Assembly: GCF_918741275.1 (NCBI RefSeq)
Contig: NZ_CAKKNA010000005.1
Location: 186,001-250,000, forward strand
Direction: 5' to 3'
DNA: 64,000 nucleotides
Source: Bacillus sp. CECT 9360
GTDB taxonomy: Bacteria > Bacillota > Bacilli > Bacillales > DSM-1321
In this document: positions 1-8,468 of the stretch, piece after piece
How positions within the stretch are numbered: position 1 is the first letter of the stretch
How the letters are laid out: each line of letters opens with the position of its first letter
The notes under the pieces: model-generated
What the model was told of the DNA's origin: nothing
Seen by the model: only the letters and a program-made list of their open reading frames with translations
Database searches by the model: none
Made by a program: the position numbers and the translations under genes

Positions 1-846
1 AAAGGCGAACAAACCGTCGACCATTATTTAAAATCTCTCTCCGAAAAAGACTATCTTGTTTTCCAAGATCTTCGCTTACCAAATGGACATTACCACTTTC
101 AAATCGATACGCTGATTCTTTCCTCTAAATTTGCTCTCCTTATTGAAGTGAAAAATATCTCCGGAACCTTATTTTTCGATCGCTCCTTTAACCAGCTCAT
201 TCGGACTGCCAATGACAAGGAAGAAGGTTTTCCAGATCCCCTTTCGCAGGTGGACAATCAACAGTTTCAATTCAATATCCTGCTAGAAACTCTGGAGATC
301 TCAGATTTACCATTAGGATCTCTCATAGTGATCAGTAAGCCTGCCACTATCCTGAAAACCAGACATGAGAACTCGAATATTTTCCAGAGAATTAGCCATG
401 TTGGAAATCTAACATCTAAAATTCGAGAGTTCACAAACAAATATACAAAAGAAATGATAACCTCTAAAGAACTGGGATATTTACACGACCATCTATTACG
501 AAATCATACTGATCCAGCCTATAACATTCTTAAAATCTACGGTATTTCTAAACAGGATATACTGTCAGGCTTGCAGTGCCCAGAATGTTCTACATTTCAA
601 ATGGCGCGCAGACATGGTGTATGGGAGTGCCTCAAATGCCGTACCCATACTAAAGAGGCCCACCTCCTTGCAATTTCAGACTATTTTGCTTTAATTGATT
701 CCACGATTACAAATCTGCAATTTCGGGAATTTCTTCATTTATCATCTCCGGACACTGGCACCTATTTGCTAAAATCCACGAACCTTCCCTTTTTAGGAAC
801 TACGAAAGGCAGGATATACCACCGACCTCTTAATTCTCCGTTATAA
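1..846 (+). CDS. NERD-domain (nuclease-related) protein, 5' end outside window
   Basis: The frame is open from the first base, so the start lies upstream; 281 residues are visible. The NERD core is recognisable from a QIDTLIL strand followed by IEVKN, the Asp and Glu-x-Lys positions of a PD-(D/E)XK-like nuclease fold. A four-cysteine zinc-ribbon pattern (CPEC ... CLKC) follows near bases 574-640. The protein is a clear paralogue of the leftward gene at 4402-5409: both share GEQ-(T/S)-hydrophobic-D, LFFD, QLIRT and EGFPDP motifs and the same C-terminal Cys4 module. NERD proteins are predicted DNA-processing enzymes of unknown cellular role. No partner genes are visible. Confidence 0.8.
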   Translation, partial: KGEQTVDHYLKSLSEKDYLVFQDLRLPNGHYHFQIDTLILSSKFALLIEVKNISGTLFFDRSFNQLIRTANDKEEGFPDPLSQVDNQQFQFNILLETLEISDLPLGSLIVISKPATILKTRHENSNIFQRISHVGNLTSKIREFTNKYTKEMITSKELGYLHDHLLRNHTDPAYNILKIYGISKQDILSGLQCPECSTFQMARRHGVWECLKCRTHTKEAHLLAISDYFALIDSTITNLQFREFLHLSSPDTGTYLLKSTNLPFLGTTKGRIYHRPLNSPL

Positions 847-974
847 GTTATTAAGCCGTCTTCCCAAACGATCGAAGCATAAAGAAAAGTTGTAAATCGT
901 ATAGATTAGAATGGAGATTTATTGGAGCCTTCGCTGCTCCATCCCTTTAAAATTCGAGACCAAGGAGTGAAAGA

Positions 975-2423
975 ATGCCAGCAATCAACGGGGAGCAATA
1001 TGTTGAGAGAGTTAAGAAACTAAACGCCAACATATGGATCGGCGGAAAAAAGATAACCGGAGATATTACCGAGCATTATGCCTTTAAAGGAATCATAAAA
1101 AGTAAATCCAAGCTTTATGATTTACAGTTTGATCAAGCAAAAAAGGATATCATGACCTATTTGTCACCATTAACGGGCGAGCGTGTGGGGATGACGTATT
1201 TACCTCCGACATCAAGAGAAGATCTTGAAAAACGCCGGTTGACAACGACTGAATGGGCACGATTGTCAGGGGGAATGATGGGCAGATCCCCTGATTATAT
1301 GAATACAGCGGTAATGGCCCTTGGTGCCGCTTCTGACGTGTTTGATGGAAAAGAGAAATTCGGAATGAATATAAAACGCATTTATGAACAAGCAAGAGAA
1401 AATGATCTGACTTTTTCCCATACTTTTGTGACTCCCCAGAATAATCGCTCTTTAGCCTTTTTTGAAGGAGAAGGAGAGCCGATTTCCGCACGCATAGTCA
1501 AAGCCGATAGCGATGGCTTGTATATTAAAGGAGCTAGACTATTAGCTACACAAGGAGGGATTACCGATGAGATCATGGTACTGCCTGCAGGTGGGAAATA
1601 TATTGAAGATAACTATCTGTATGCATTCTCCATTCCTAGCAATACTGCAAATATAAAGTTTATTTGCCGCGAATCCTTTGCCTATAATGATTCCCCATTT
1701 GATCACCCTCTAGGTTCGAGGTTCGAGGAGATGGATACAATCGTCGTTTTTGATCATACGTTAATCCCATGGGAAAGAGTATTTCTATACAAAGATTACA
1801 ACATAGCCATGAATATGCTATCAAACACAAATTTCCTTACCTTTTTACTTCATCAAGCCGTTACAAGGCAAGTGGTTAAATCGGAGCTGCTCCTGGGTAC
1901 AGCCCAATTGATGGCAGAGATGATTGATATAAGTGAATACCAGCATGTAAAAGAGAAAATTAGTGAAATTATATGCGGCATTGAAATGATGAAAGGGCTA
2001 CTGTATTCCTCAGAAATAGAGGCAAAACCGGATAAAAGAGGGTTGATGGTTCCCGCTCTAAATCCGTTAAATGTGGCCATCAATACATATCCAAAGCTTT
2101 ATCCGCGGTTTACGGAAATCATTCAGTTGCTCGGGGCAAGTGGATTGATTTGCATTCCCACTGAAAAAGACTTTGATTCTTCTGATTTAAGGCCCGATCT
2201 AGATCTCTACTTACAGGGGGCCAATGCCAATGCGAAGGACCGAGTACAATTATTCAGGCTGGCCTGGGATATGAGCTTAAGCGCCTACGGAGGCCGGCAG
2301 ACTCTTTATGAAAGGTTCTTTTTTGGGGATCCTGTTAAATTATCGTCGGGGTTGTATTTCCAATATAATAAGGAACATGCCATTAATCTCGTTAACAATC
2401 TTCTTAAAGAAGAAAAGGATTAA
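975..2423 (+). CDS. 4-hydroxyphenylacetate 3-hydroxylase (HpaB) family flavin monooxygenase
   Basis: The 482 residues match the usual length of large-component HpaB-family proteins such as B. subtilis YoaI. These use FADH2, supplied by a separate reductase, to ortho-hydroxylate phenolic acids. Seen here are the N-terminal GEQYVERV...IWIGG opening, the central acyl-CoA-dehydrogenase-like helical region, and the family ending rich in YGGRQTLYERFFFGDP. An AGGAG ribosome site sits 8-9 bases before the ATG. No HpaC-type reductase gene lies nearby, so a reductase must act in trans. The related 4-hydroxybutyryl-CoA dehydratases need a CX3C iron-sulfur site, which I do not see. The true substrate is unknown. 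Confidence 0.85.
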   Translation: MPAINGEQYVERVKKLNANIWIGGKKITGDITEHYAFKGIIKSKSKLYDLQFDQAKKDIMTYLSPLTGERVGMTYLPPTSREDLEKRRLTTTEWARLSGGMMGRSPDYMNTAVMALGAASDVFDGKEKFGMNIKRIYEQARENDLTFSHTFVTPQNNRSLAFFEGEGEPISARIVKADSDGLYIKGARLLATQGGITDEIMVLPAGGKYIEDNYLYAFSIPSNTANIKFICRESFAYNDSPFDHPLGSRFEEMDTIVVFDHTLIPWERVFLYKDYNIAMNMLSNTNFLTFLLHQAVTRQVVKSELLLGTAQLMAEMIDISEYQHVKEKISEIICGIEMMKGLLYSSEIEAKPDKRGLMVPALNPLNVAINTYPKLYPRFTEIIQLLGASGLICIPTEKDFDSSDLRPDLDLYLQGANANAKDRVQLFRLAWDMSLSAYGGRQTLYERFFFGDPVKLSSGLYFQYNKEHAINLVNNLLKEEKD

Positions 2424-2438
2424 TAATATTCCCTGCCA

Positions 2439-2478
2439 AACAAATAAACCTTGGAGAGCATAGCAAGGTTTATTTGTT
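2439..2478 (+). terminator. Terminator-like hairpin after the HpaB-family gene
   Basis: Perfect 15-bp inverted repeat (arms 2439-2453 and 2464-2478) 15 bases after the stop codon. The downstream run is only moderately T-rich. Confidence 0.6.
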
Positions 2479-2556
2479 CTCTATATTTATCACACTTTCA
2501 TTTGATCCAAAGGGAAAGATGGGATGATTGTTTCTTTTTAGTTGGACGCTAAGAGA

Positions 2557-2588
2557 AGGAGCAGGGACCTTAATTGGTTCCTGCTCCT
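2557..2588 (-). terminator. Hairpin between convergent genes
   Basis: Arms AGGAGCAGGGACC and GGTTCCTGCTCCT pair with one G-T step around a TTAATT loop. It lies 39 bases beyond the leftward beta-helix gene. There is no strong T tract on either strand. Confidence 0.45.
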
Positions 2589-2627
2589 CTTGATTTATCA
2601 GCGATCCATTTGAATTCTACTCTGTAC

Positions 2628-4166
2628 TTATGCAGTAACATTGTTAATTTTGATATCTTTTATTCCGGCACCAACCTCAACAGTCTGAAGTGCTGAATTT
2701 CGAATCTTTATATTTCGGATTCGAATGTGGTCAGCACAATTATCGCCACCAAAAATCTTAATATTACAATCTGCCTTCTTAAAATCTCTTATGGAAACAT
2801 TTTGGAGAGCTACATTTCTCGCACGATATTGAATCGCGATGACAGGATTCCCTTTATAATCATACTCAGGATCACCGATCAAAGTGAAGTTGTTTACTAC
2901 CACATTTTTATAAGCCGAAACGACCATGCCGCGCGGGGTTGAATCGGCATAAAGCTCGGTGTGGATAGGAGCGATAGCGACAATGTTCGTAGCCCTTATA
3001 TTATGAGCTGTTAGGGACTCTGGATCCCCACTTTTATGATGGCCGATATGGCGAAAATTATAGGAACGGTTGTCATTCACGGAAAGATGGCCGATGATTT
3101 GGACGTTGTTTGCCGCGGATGAATTATGGTGAGCTTTGACTTCCACTCCGCCAAAGCATCTTGTAGTGGAGTTATTCACAAGCCAGACATTCCGGGAGCC
3201 ATCATCCACTTCAATTCCATTGGAGTTCGAAAAACCTTTCTCATGGGCTCTGCCGCTCGGATCGCACATATGCGAGTTTGAAATTAATATATTGTCACTA
3301 TGATGAGTGGTAATCCCATCGTCCCCGAAGCCAAAGCCGTTCAGGTTATCAAGCCAGATATATTCGCTCCCACCCCGGGCACGATACCCGTCTCCCGAGT
3401 AATCGTAAAGAGTGGAGGAAACGTCAAAGCAATGCAGGCCAGGATTGATCGCTTCCACATCCATTACCCAGCCATATTTAACATTTGCATATGTTAAACA
3501 GCTGGAGTGGTTTCCCCAGGTCGCCGTCTTTGGCACCTCACCCAGTCTTTCGACATTCCAATCAAGGCTCATTCCTTCAACATGTATATTTCGGTTTCCC
3601 CGACGGTGATTTCGATTTGTAATGAGCCTTTTTCCTTTTGGTGCCTCATCATGCAGTTTTATCGTTGTAAAGCCCTTCCCCGCTCCAACGAGACTGGTCC
3701 ATGACGGCAGCTTGATTCCTTTCGTTATATAAACACCTTCAGGGACATTCACTTTTACATAGCCATTACCGATCGCCTTATTAAAAGCTTCGGTATCGTC
3801 GGTCACTCCATCTCCTGCAGCCCCAAAGTCTTTCACGTTTACTTCTCTATCAATCTTACTTTGTAATCTGTGATATTCTACATCTAAATGCGACTTCCAG
3901 TCCGGGTAGACATTCCCCGCGAGATCGACTAAAGTTTTGGACGAATTGGTCTCAGCTTTTGCCCTTTTCGCAAGAAAAAGGCGGGACAGGTTTTTAAAAG
4001 AAAAACGCGGTTTGTTTTGTTCGAAATTCTGGTTATTTTGAATGAAATTCTGAAAAAGGGTATCTGTTTCTTTGATTGCTTGTTTGATATCGCTGCTGTT
4101 TTCTGCTATTTGGGCCAAAAGTTTGGCGTTTTCTTTAGGATTGTGTTTTTTATCAAGATATAGCAT
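2628..4166 (-). CDS. Right-handed beta-helix protein with pectate-lyase-3-type domain
   Basis: The protein has 512 residues. A charged, asparagine-rich N-terminal region of about 110 residues precedes the motif VKDFGAAGDGVTDDTEAF, the hallmark entry of Pectate_lyase_3 / tail-spike-like parallel beta-helices. Repeated short N-V/I-x-I strands then run to the C-terminus. I chose the second ATG (4166), because GGAGG lies 8 bases before it; the first in-frame ATG (4181) has no ribosome site. No signal peptide or membrane segment is visible. Such folds bind or cleave polysaccharides in phage tail spikes and some cell-surface enzymes. No phage genes lie nearby, so the role here is unknown. Confidence 0.7.
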   Translation of the reverse strand: MLYLDKKHNPKENAKLLAQIAENSSDIKQAIKETDTLFQNFIQNNQNFEQNKPRFSFKNLSRLFLAKRAKAETNSSKTLVDLAGNVYPDWKSHLDVEYHRLQSKIDREVNVKDFGAAGDGVTDDTEAFNKAIGNGYVKVNVPEGVYITKGIKLPSWTSLVGAGKGFTTIKLHDEAPKGKRLITNRNHRRGNRNIHVEGMSLDWNVERLGEVPKTATWGNHSSCLTYANVKYGWVMDVEAINPGLHCFDVSSTLYDYSGDGYRARGGSEYIWLDNLNGFGFGDDGITTHHSDNILISNSHMCDPSGRAHEKGFSNSNGIEVDDGSRNVWLVNNSTTRCFGGVEVKAHHNSSAANNVQIIGHLSVNDNRSYNFRHIGHHKSGDPESLTAHNIRATNIVAIAPIHTELYADSTPRGMVVSAYKNVVVNNFTLIGDPEYDYKGNPVIAIQYRARNVALQNVSIRDFKKADCNIKIFGGDNCADHIRIRNIKIRNSALQTVEVGAGIKDIKINNVTA

Positions 4167-4283
4167 GAAAAACGCCTCCATTCCAGAGCAAAATTCACTG
4201 TTCGTAATATAATATTCCCCGTCTGGGTAGATGTAACCTTGTTTGTTCGGGCGGGAAAGCGATATTGATTAGCTGGGATTTTG

Positions 4284-4409
4284 ATTTAAGCGGAAAATCT
4301 CGTCATTTAAGCGAAAGTAGAGGTGATTTAAGCGAAAATGCCCACCATTTAAGTGAAAGTCAAGGGGATTTAAGCGAAAACAACCTCCATTTAAGCGAAA
4401 GTCAAACTC
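4284..4409 (+). repeat. Six direct 21-bp repeats, core ATTTAAGCGAAA
   Basis: Six consecutive units start at 4284, 4305, 4326, 4347, 4368 and 4389. Each has an ATTTAAGCGAAA-like core (a few single-base variants) followed by a variable segment of about 9 bases. The spacing is exactly 21 bases throughout. The last unit overlaps the final codons and stop of the leftward NERD gene. Because 21 is a multiple of three, one rightward frame stays open and encodes a fake heptad peptide. Confidence 0.9.
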
Positions 4410-5409
4410 GGTGCAGTTTACCCACTATCTCCCCGCTATATAAATCCGCAGGCGGGTGGTAAAGCCGGTCTTTTGTCGTGCCCGAACTTGGAAAATTAGT
4501 TGAAGCTAACAATCTGGAGGCTACATCTCGCGAATCCAAACCTGCAAATTCACGAAACTCCTGGATACTAATCTTCGTATCAATCAACAAAAAATAGTCA
4601 CGCAAGCCATGCACGTGGGTATCCTTTGAATAAATACCGCAACCAGGACAATACCATTGTCTTTTTTCACGATGCACCGGGATGGAAAAACAGGAAGGAC
4701 AGTGGATGCCTTTACGAAGCTGATTCTTTGAAAGCAGATATCGATCCATGAAGAACTTTTTGGGAGGAGTATTCTTTTTAAGAAGGGTACGGCTGATTTT
4801 TTGAAGCTCTTTCTGAGAGAGGATTTCCTTTTGATAGATCGCTTCCAAATGTTGAACGCGGCGCATGAGGTGGGGAGCTTTGTAAACTTTTTCAAAGACT
4901 CTCCGATTACCGGGATTGGTTTTTAAAATACTATGTTTATTGCACATCACCACAGCATATTCAATAGGGACTTTCGGCAATCGATGCTGCTCAAAAAGTC
5001 GCCCCAACTGCAGTTCATGCAGCCTTACTTGACTGATCGGATCAGGAAAGCCTTCTTCGGTACCGTCTGGATTAGTTCGAATCAGCTGATGGAACACCTT
5101 GTCAAAAAATAAAGAGCCTGCAATATTCTTCGCTTCAATGATGAGAACAAAATGAGAGGAAAGAACGAGGGTATCGATTTGGAAGGTATATTCGCCCATC
5201 GGAAGGTTAAGATCGTGGAAAATCATATATTTCTTTTCATCCAGAAAACCTAAATAGTAATCCAAAGACTGTTCTCCCCAATAACCAGCCCACCTTCTAT
5301 TTATTTCATCCTGCAATTCCTGCCGGTCCACATAGTGCTTTGGGTACCTCCTTAACAATGCTTCACCGACTTGGATCTTTAACGGGATCGTGCGTTCTTT
5401 AACAATCAA
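4402..5409 (-). CDS. NERD-domain protein with C-terminal Cys4 zinc ribbon
   Basis: The 335-residue protein starts at TTG (5409) behind a well-placed AGGAG. Residues about 45-155 form the NERD domain, with QIDTLVL and IEAKN carrying the predicted catalytic Asp and Glu-Lys. Residues about 235-262 hold paired CPSC and CPGC motifs likely to bind zinc. The remaining C-terminus (FREFAGL..., TNFPSSGTTK) is shared with the partial paralogue at the left window edge. Family proteins are putative nucleases or DNA-binding enzymes and usually stand alone. The gene is single, and its 3' end runs into the 21-bp repeat array. Confidence 0.85.
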   Translation of the reverse strand: MIVKERTIPLKIQVGEALLRRYPKHYVDRQELQDEINRRWAGYWGEQSLDYYLGFLDEKKYMIFHDLNLPMGEYTFQIDTLVLSSHFVLIIEAKNIAGSLFFDKVFHQLIRTNPDGTEEGFPDPISQVRLHELQLGRLFEQHRLPKVPIEYAVVMCNKHSILKTNPGNRRVFEKVYKAPHLMRRVQHLEAIYQKEILSQKELQKISRTLLKKNTPPKKFFMDRYLLSKNQLRKGIHCPSCFSIPVHREKRQWYCPGCGIYSKDTHVHGLRDYFLLIDTKISIQEFREFAGLDSRDVASRLLASTNFPSSGTTKDRLYHPPADLYSGEIVGKLHRV

Positions 5410-5615
5410 ATGTATTCACTCCTTTAAATAGATTGTTTAGTATATTCTTTTAATCTTTCTCAATTCCTGCAAGTTCAATTCTAAATATTAAAGACAAGTT
5501 ATTCCCCAGTCACTATATAGGTAAAAAAATACTATTATTCACTTTAAATATTTTTCTGGTACATAACCATTCATTTATGATATTAATTATTTATAAAGAA
5601 AACGAGGTGCAACCT

Positions 5616-5801
5616 ATGACCAAATCCGAACTAGAATACAAAATCCAAGACATAAAAGCAGACTACATACGTTTGCAAAATGACCTGGAACGAATGGAAT
5701 CCGTAGGCGGGAACATCTCTCCTCTGGAAAAACAGCTTAGCGCCATCGAGGTTGAACTGAAATCGCTTTATCAACAGCTGGATGAGATAAAGGAAAAGTG
5801 A
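5616..5801 (+). CDS. SE1832-family small coiled-coil protein
   Basis: This 61-residue protein starts MTKSELEYKIQ and contains the ESVGGN...PLEKQL signature of a small Firmicute family (SE1832 type) of unknown function. It is almost entirely helical and charged, probably two helices forming a coiled coil. I chose the ATG at 5616 because GAGGTG precedes it by 6 bases. The upstream in-frame ATG at 5577 has no ribosome site. It is a single gene closed by a strong terminator. Confidence 0.75.
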   Translation: MTKSELEYKIQDIKADYIRLQNDLERMESVGGNISPLEKQLSAIEVELKSLYQQLDEIKEK

Positions 5802-5806
5802 CCCAT

Positions 5807-5850
5807 AAAAGAAGAGTTGCCGGCTGAGATTCACGGCAACTCTTCTTTTT
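5807..5850. terminator. Bidirectional intrinsic terminator
   Basis: 16-bp perfect stem (5807-5822 with 5834-5849) flanked by A-run and T-run, so it can serve the small rightward gene and the leftward GGDEF-EAL gene. Confidence 0.9.
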
Positions 5851-5880
5851 AGGAAAGTATATATATTTTATGATTGCAAT

Positions 5881-8100
5881 CTAGAAAAAAACACCACTCG
5901 AAAGTAGGTCTTCCATTTGTTGTTCCGATAAAGGCTTGCTGAAGTAATAGCCTTGGCCTATCTTGCATTCGTTGCGTTTTAGGAAGGCTACTTGTTCCGG
6001 GCTTTCGATGCCTTCTGCGATGACGGTGAATTGGAAGTTGTGGCCCATGTCGATGATGGTTTTGACCATGGCTCCCTGGCTGGAATGTTCGATAATGTCA
6101 TCGACGAAGGATTTGTCGATTTTGATATTGTCGATCGGCAAATGTTTTAAATAGCTCAAAGAAGAATAGCCTTTTCCAAAATCGTCAATTGATATTTTTA
6201 CGCCCAGGTTTTTCAATTCGTTCAGGATCTCTGTTGATCTTTCCATATCCTGCATAATGCTTTCCGTGATTTCAAGTTCAAGATAACGGGCGTCCATTCC
6301 TGTTTCATTCAGTACCTGCATGACCAAATCGACAAAATCATCCTCTTGGATTTGCCGGACGGAAATGTTAACAGCTATAGGAACTGATTTGAAGCCGAGC
6401 TTCTGCCAGGCTTTATTTTGCTTACAAGCCCTTTTTAACACCCATTTTCCTAGAGGAATGATGAGCCCTGTTTCTTCTGCCAGTGGAATAAACTCCGCTG
6501 GCGGAACTAACCCTCTCTCCGGATCAATCCAGCGGACTAATGCTTCCATGCCGGCAATTTCTCCAGTTTCCAAATCAACCTGAGGCTGATAATGAAGAAT
6601 TAGCTGGTCCTGTTCCAGCGCTTTTCTTAATCCATTTTCCAGCTCCATCTTATGAGAGGACAAGCCCTTGAGCCCGGAATTATAAAATTGATAATTATTC
6701 TTGCCCCGGTCTTTTGCCAGATACATGGCAGTATCCGCATGCTGAATTAATGTTTCCTCATCTAATCCATCCCTAGGGTAAAGGCTGATACCAATACTTG
6801 GGGAGATAAAAAACTCTTGGGAATCGACTTCGAACGGGAAAGAAAATTCACCAAGGATTCGCTGTGCGACCTTGGCCACTTTTTCTTTATCCATATTTTC
6901 CAGTAAGATAATGAATTCATCCCCGCCTTGGCGTGAAACAATCCCGTCGTTAAGAAGAGCCTTCCCAAGCTTTTTGGCGACCTCTTTTAATATGCGGTCC
7001 CCTATCATATGTCCTTTTGTATCATTAATAATCTTAAACCGGTCCAAATCCAAAAACATTACAGCCAGCATTTGATTTTCCTGCAAGCTTAAAACATCAC
7101 TCAAATGCATCTTGAACATATTCCGGTTAGGTAGGCCGGTTAAAGCGTCGTAAAAGGCCATATATTTGATTGTCGCCTCTGCTTTTTTTCGCTTGGAAAT
7201 GTCCCTGCCGACAATTTGCCGTGCCACTCTGCCTTCATAGAATATCGGCATGACGGTCATTTCCATATCAAAATTCTTGCCATCAAGCCGTACCCCTTGA
7301 AATTCAAACCTCATTTTTCGTTCGAAGTTATCTTCAAAGGTTACATCACTTTTGTTAATTTGCTTCAGAATTGTATCAGGGATAATCTTTCCGATCGGCT
7401 CGCCCATCAGCTCATCTGAATTTGATGCTCCAAACAGCTTGAAGCCGGATTCATTGATATAATCAATTTCCCCTCTGCTGTAGACAGCTATGATGTCAGG
7501 CGACATTTCGACTAAAGTGCGATAGCGTTCTTCACTTTCTTTTCTGGCGGTTATTTCGAACAGCACACTGCTGAAATAGACCATTTCCCCATTTTCATCA
7601 ATCGTTGGGATGCCCCGGTCCTGTATCCATCGGATGTCTCCATCAGGGCGGATGATCCGATATATGCTCGTGACGGCTTCCCCAAGCGCGATTTTCTTTT
7701 CCCTATCGGCCAAGATGTTTAGATCATCAGGATGGATGACTTTTTTCCAAAGCGCAAAATCCTGATAGAAATCTTCTACCGAACTTCCATATAGCTTCAC
7801 AATTTCTGGAGTAATTAATAAAGTATCCGACTTTAAATCGTGAGACCATACCGCAATATCCAGTGTGTCAAAAATATTTTTCAGCCTCTGTTTGTTTTTT
7901 TGCAATTCTTTATTTGTCTTATCTATCGTTTCGAGCAGATAAAAAATAATAGAAAGGACTGCCAGAAAAATGACAATATCAAACACATAACCTATTATTT
8001 TCTTTGAAGAAAAGAAGGCTTCTGCTAACTCGTTCAGTATGTATACAAAAAAAACAAAACCTAAAATTATAATTATTTTTCTAGTATGTATGTTTCTCAT
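5881..8100 (-). CDS. Membrane PAS-PAS-GGDEF-EAL cyclic-di-GMP enzyme
   Basis: The 739-residue protein begins with two membrane segments (about residues 9-28 and 38-60). Two PAS domains follow (about 75-190 and 195-305), then a GGDEF diguanylate cyclase domain with an intact GGDEF motif and an EAL phosphodiesterase domain with EALVRW and DDFGKGYSSL. Both catalytic motifs look complete, so it may make or degrade c-di-GMP depending on PAS input. The RxxD inhibitory site that normally lies before GGDEF is replaced (LLND), so product inhibition at that site is unlikely. AAGGAG lies 11 bases before the ATG. It is a single gene. Confidence 0.93.
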   Translation of the reverse strand: MRNIHTRKIIIILGFVFFVYILNELAEAFFSSKKIIGYVFDIVIFLAVLSIIFYLLETIDKTNKELQKNKQRLKNIFDTLDIAVWSHDLKSDTLLITPEIVKLYGSSVEDFYQDFALWKKVIHPDDLNILADREKKIALGEAVTSIYRIIRPDGDIRWIQDRGIPTIDENGEMVYFSSVLFEITARKESEERYRTLVEMSPDIIAVYSRGEIDYINESGFKLFGASNSDELMGEPIGKIIPDTILKQINKSDVTFEDNFERKMRFEFQGVRLDGKNFDMEMTVMPIFYEGRVARQIVGRDISKRKKAEATIKYMAFYDALTGLPNRNMFKMHLSDVLSLQENQMLAVMFLDLDRFKIINDTKGHMIGDRILKEVAKKLGKALLNDGIVSRQGGDEFIILLENMDKEKVAKVAQRILGEFSFPFEVDSQEFFISPSIGISLYPRDGLDEETLIQHADTAMYLAKDRGKNNYQFYNSGLKGLSSHKMELENGLRKALEQDQLILHYQPQVDLETGEIAGMEALVRWIDPERGLVPPAEFIPLAEETGLIIPLGKWVLKRACKQNKAWQKLGFKSVPIAVNISVRQIQEDDFVDLVMQVLNETGMDARYLELEITESIMQDMERSTEILNELKNLGVKISIDDFGKGYSSLSYLKHLPIDNIKIDKSFVDDIIEHSSQGAMVKTIIDMGHNFQFTVIAEGIESPEQVAFLKRNECKIGQGYYFSKPLSEQQMEDLLSSGVFF

Positions 8101-8468
8101 GGCTTTGATACTCCTTAGTCACAAATGCTAGAAATCTTTGGGATTTTTTTATGTTCTATTTTTAACATATCAAAAAAAAAAGAACACCACAATGCATTTT
8201 GGGGATTTAGGCTCATCCTCTCGGTTACTGAGCATTTTTATTTGCTGAATTCTCGTTTACTCTTTATTATGTAATATAGTATACTTTCTTTCTAAAACTC
8301 ACCGATTGAATAGATACCCCGCTTGGCAATCGATACAAAAAGTCTGTCCTTAACCGTTTATTTTCTTTTCGTTGAAAATGTCACCCTCCCTTTAATCATA
8401 CACACGTCTTATAGGTTTTTATATGGCATCCATTTGGGTAGAATAGTGAGGAGAATGGAGGAGAAGAA
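8101..8468. other. Intergenic region between divergent genes
   Basis: 368 AT-rich bases separating the leftward GGDEF-EAL gene and the rightward CAP-domain gene. It must hold both promoters. I see no conserved RNA structure or repeat here. Confidence 0.5.

Noticed and set aside
975-2423. 4-hydroxybutyryl-CoA dehydratase
   Set aside because: The fold is shared, but the CX3C and His iron-sulfur ligands of that enzyme are not visible.
4265-4462. Rightward frame encoding a heptad peptide (HLSESQGDLSEN type)
   Set aside because: It arises only because the repeat period, 21 bases, is a multiple of three; it has no ribosome site and runs into the NERD gene.
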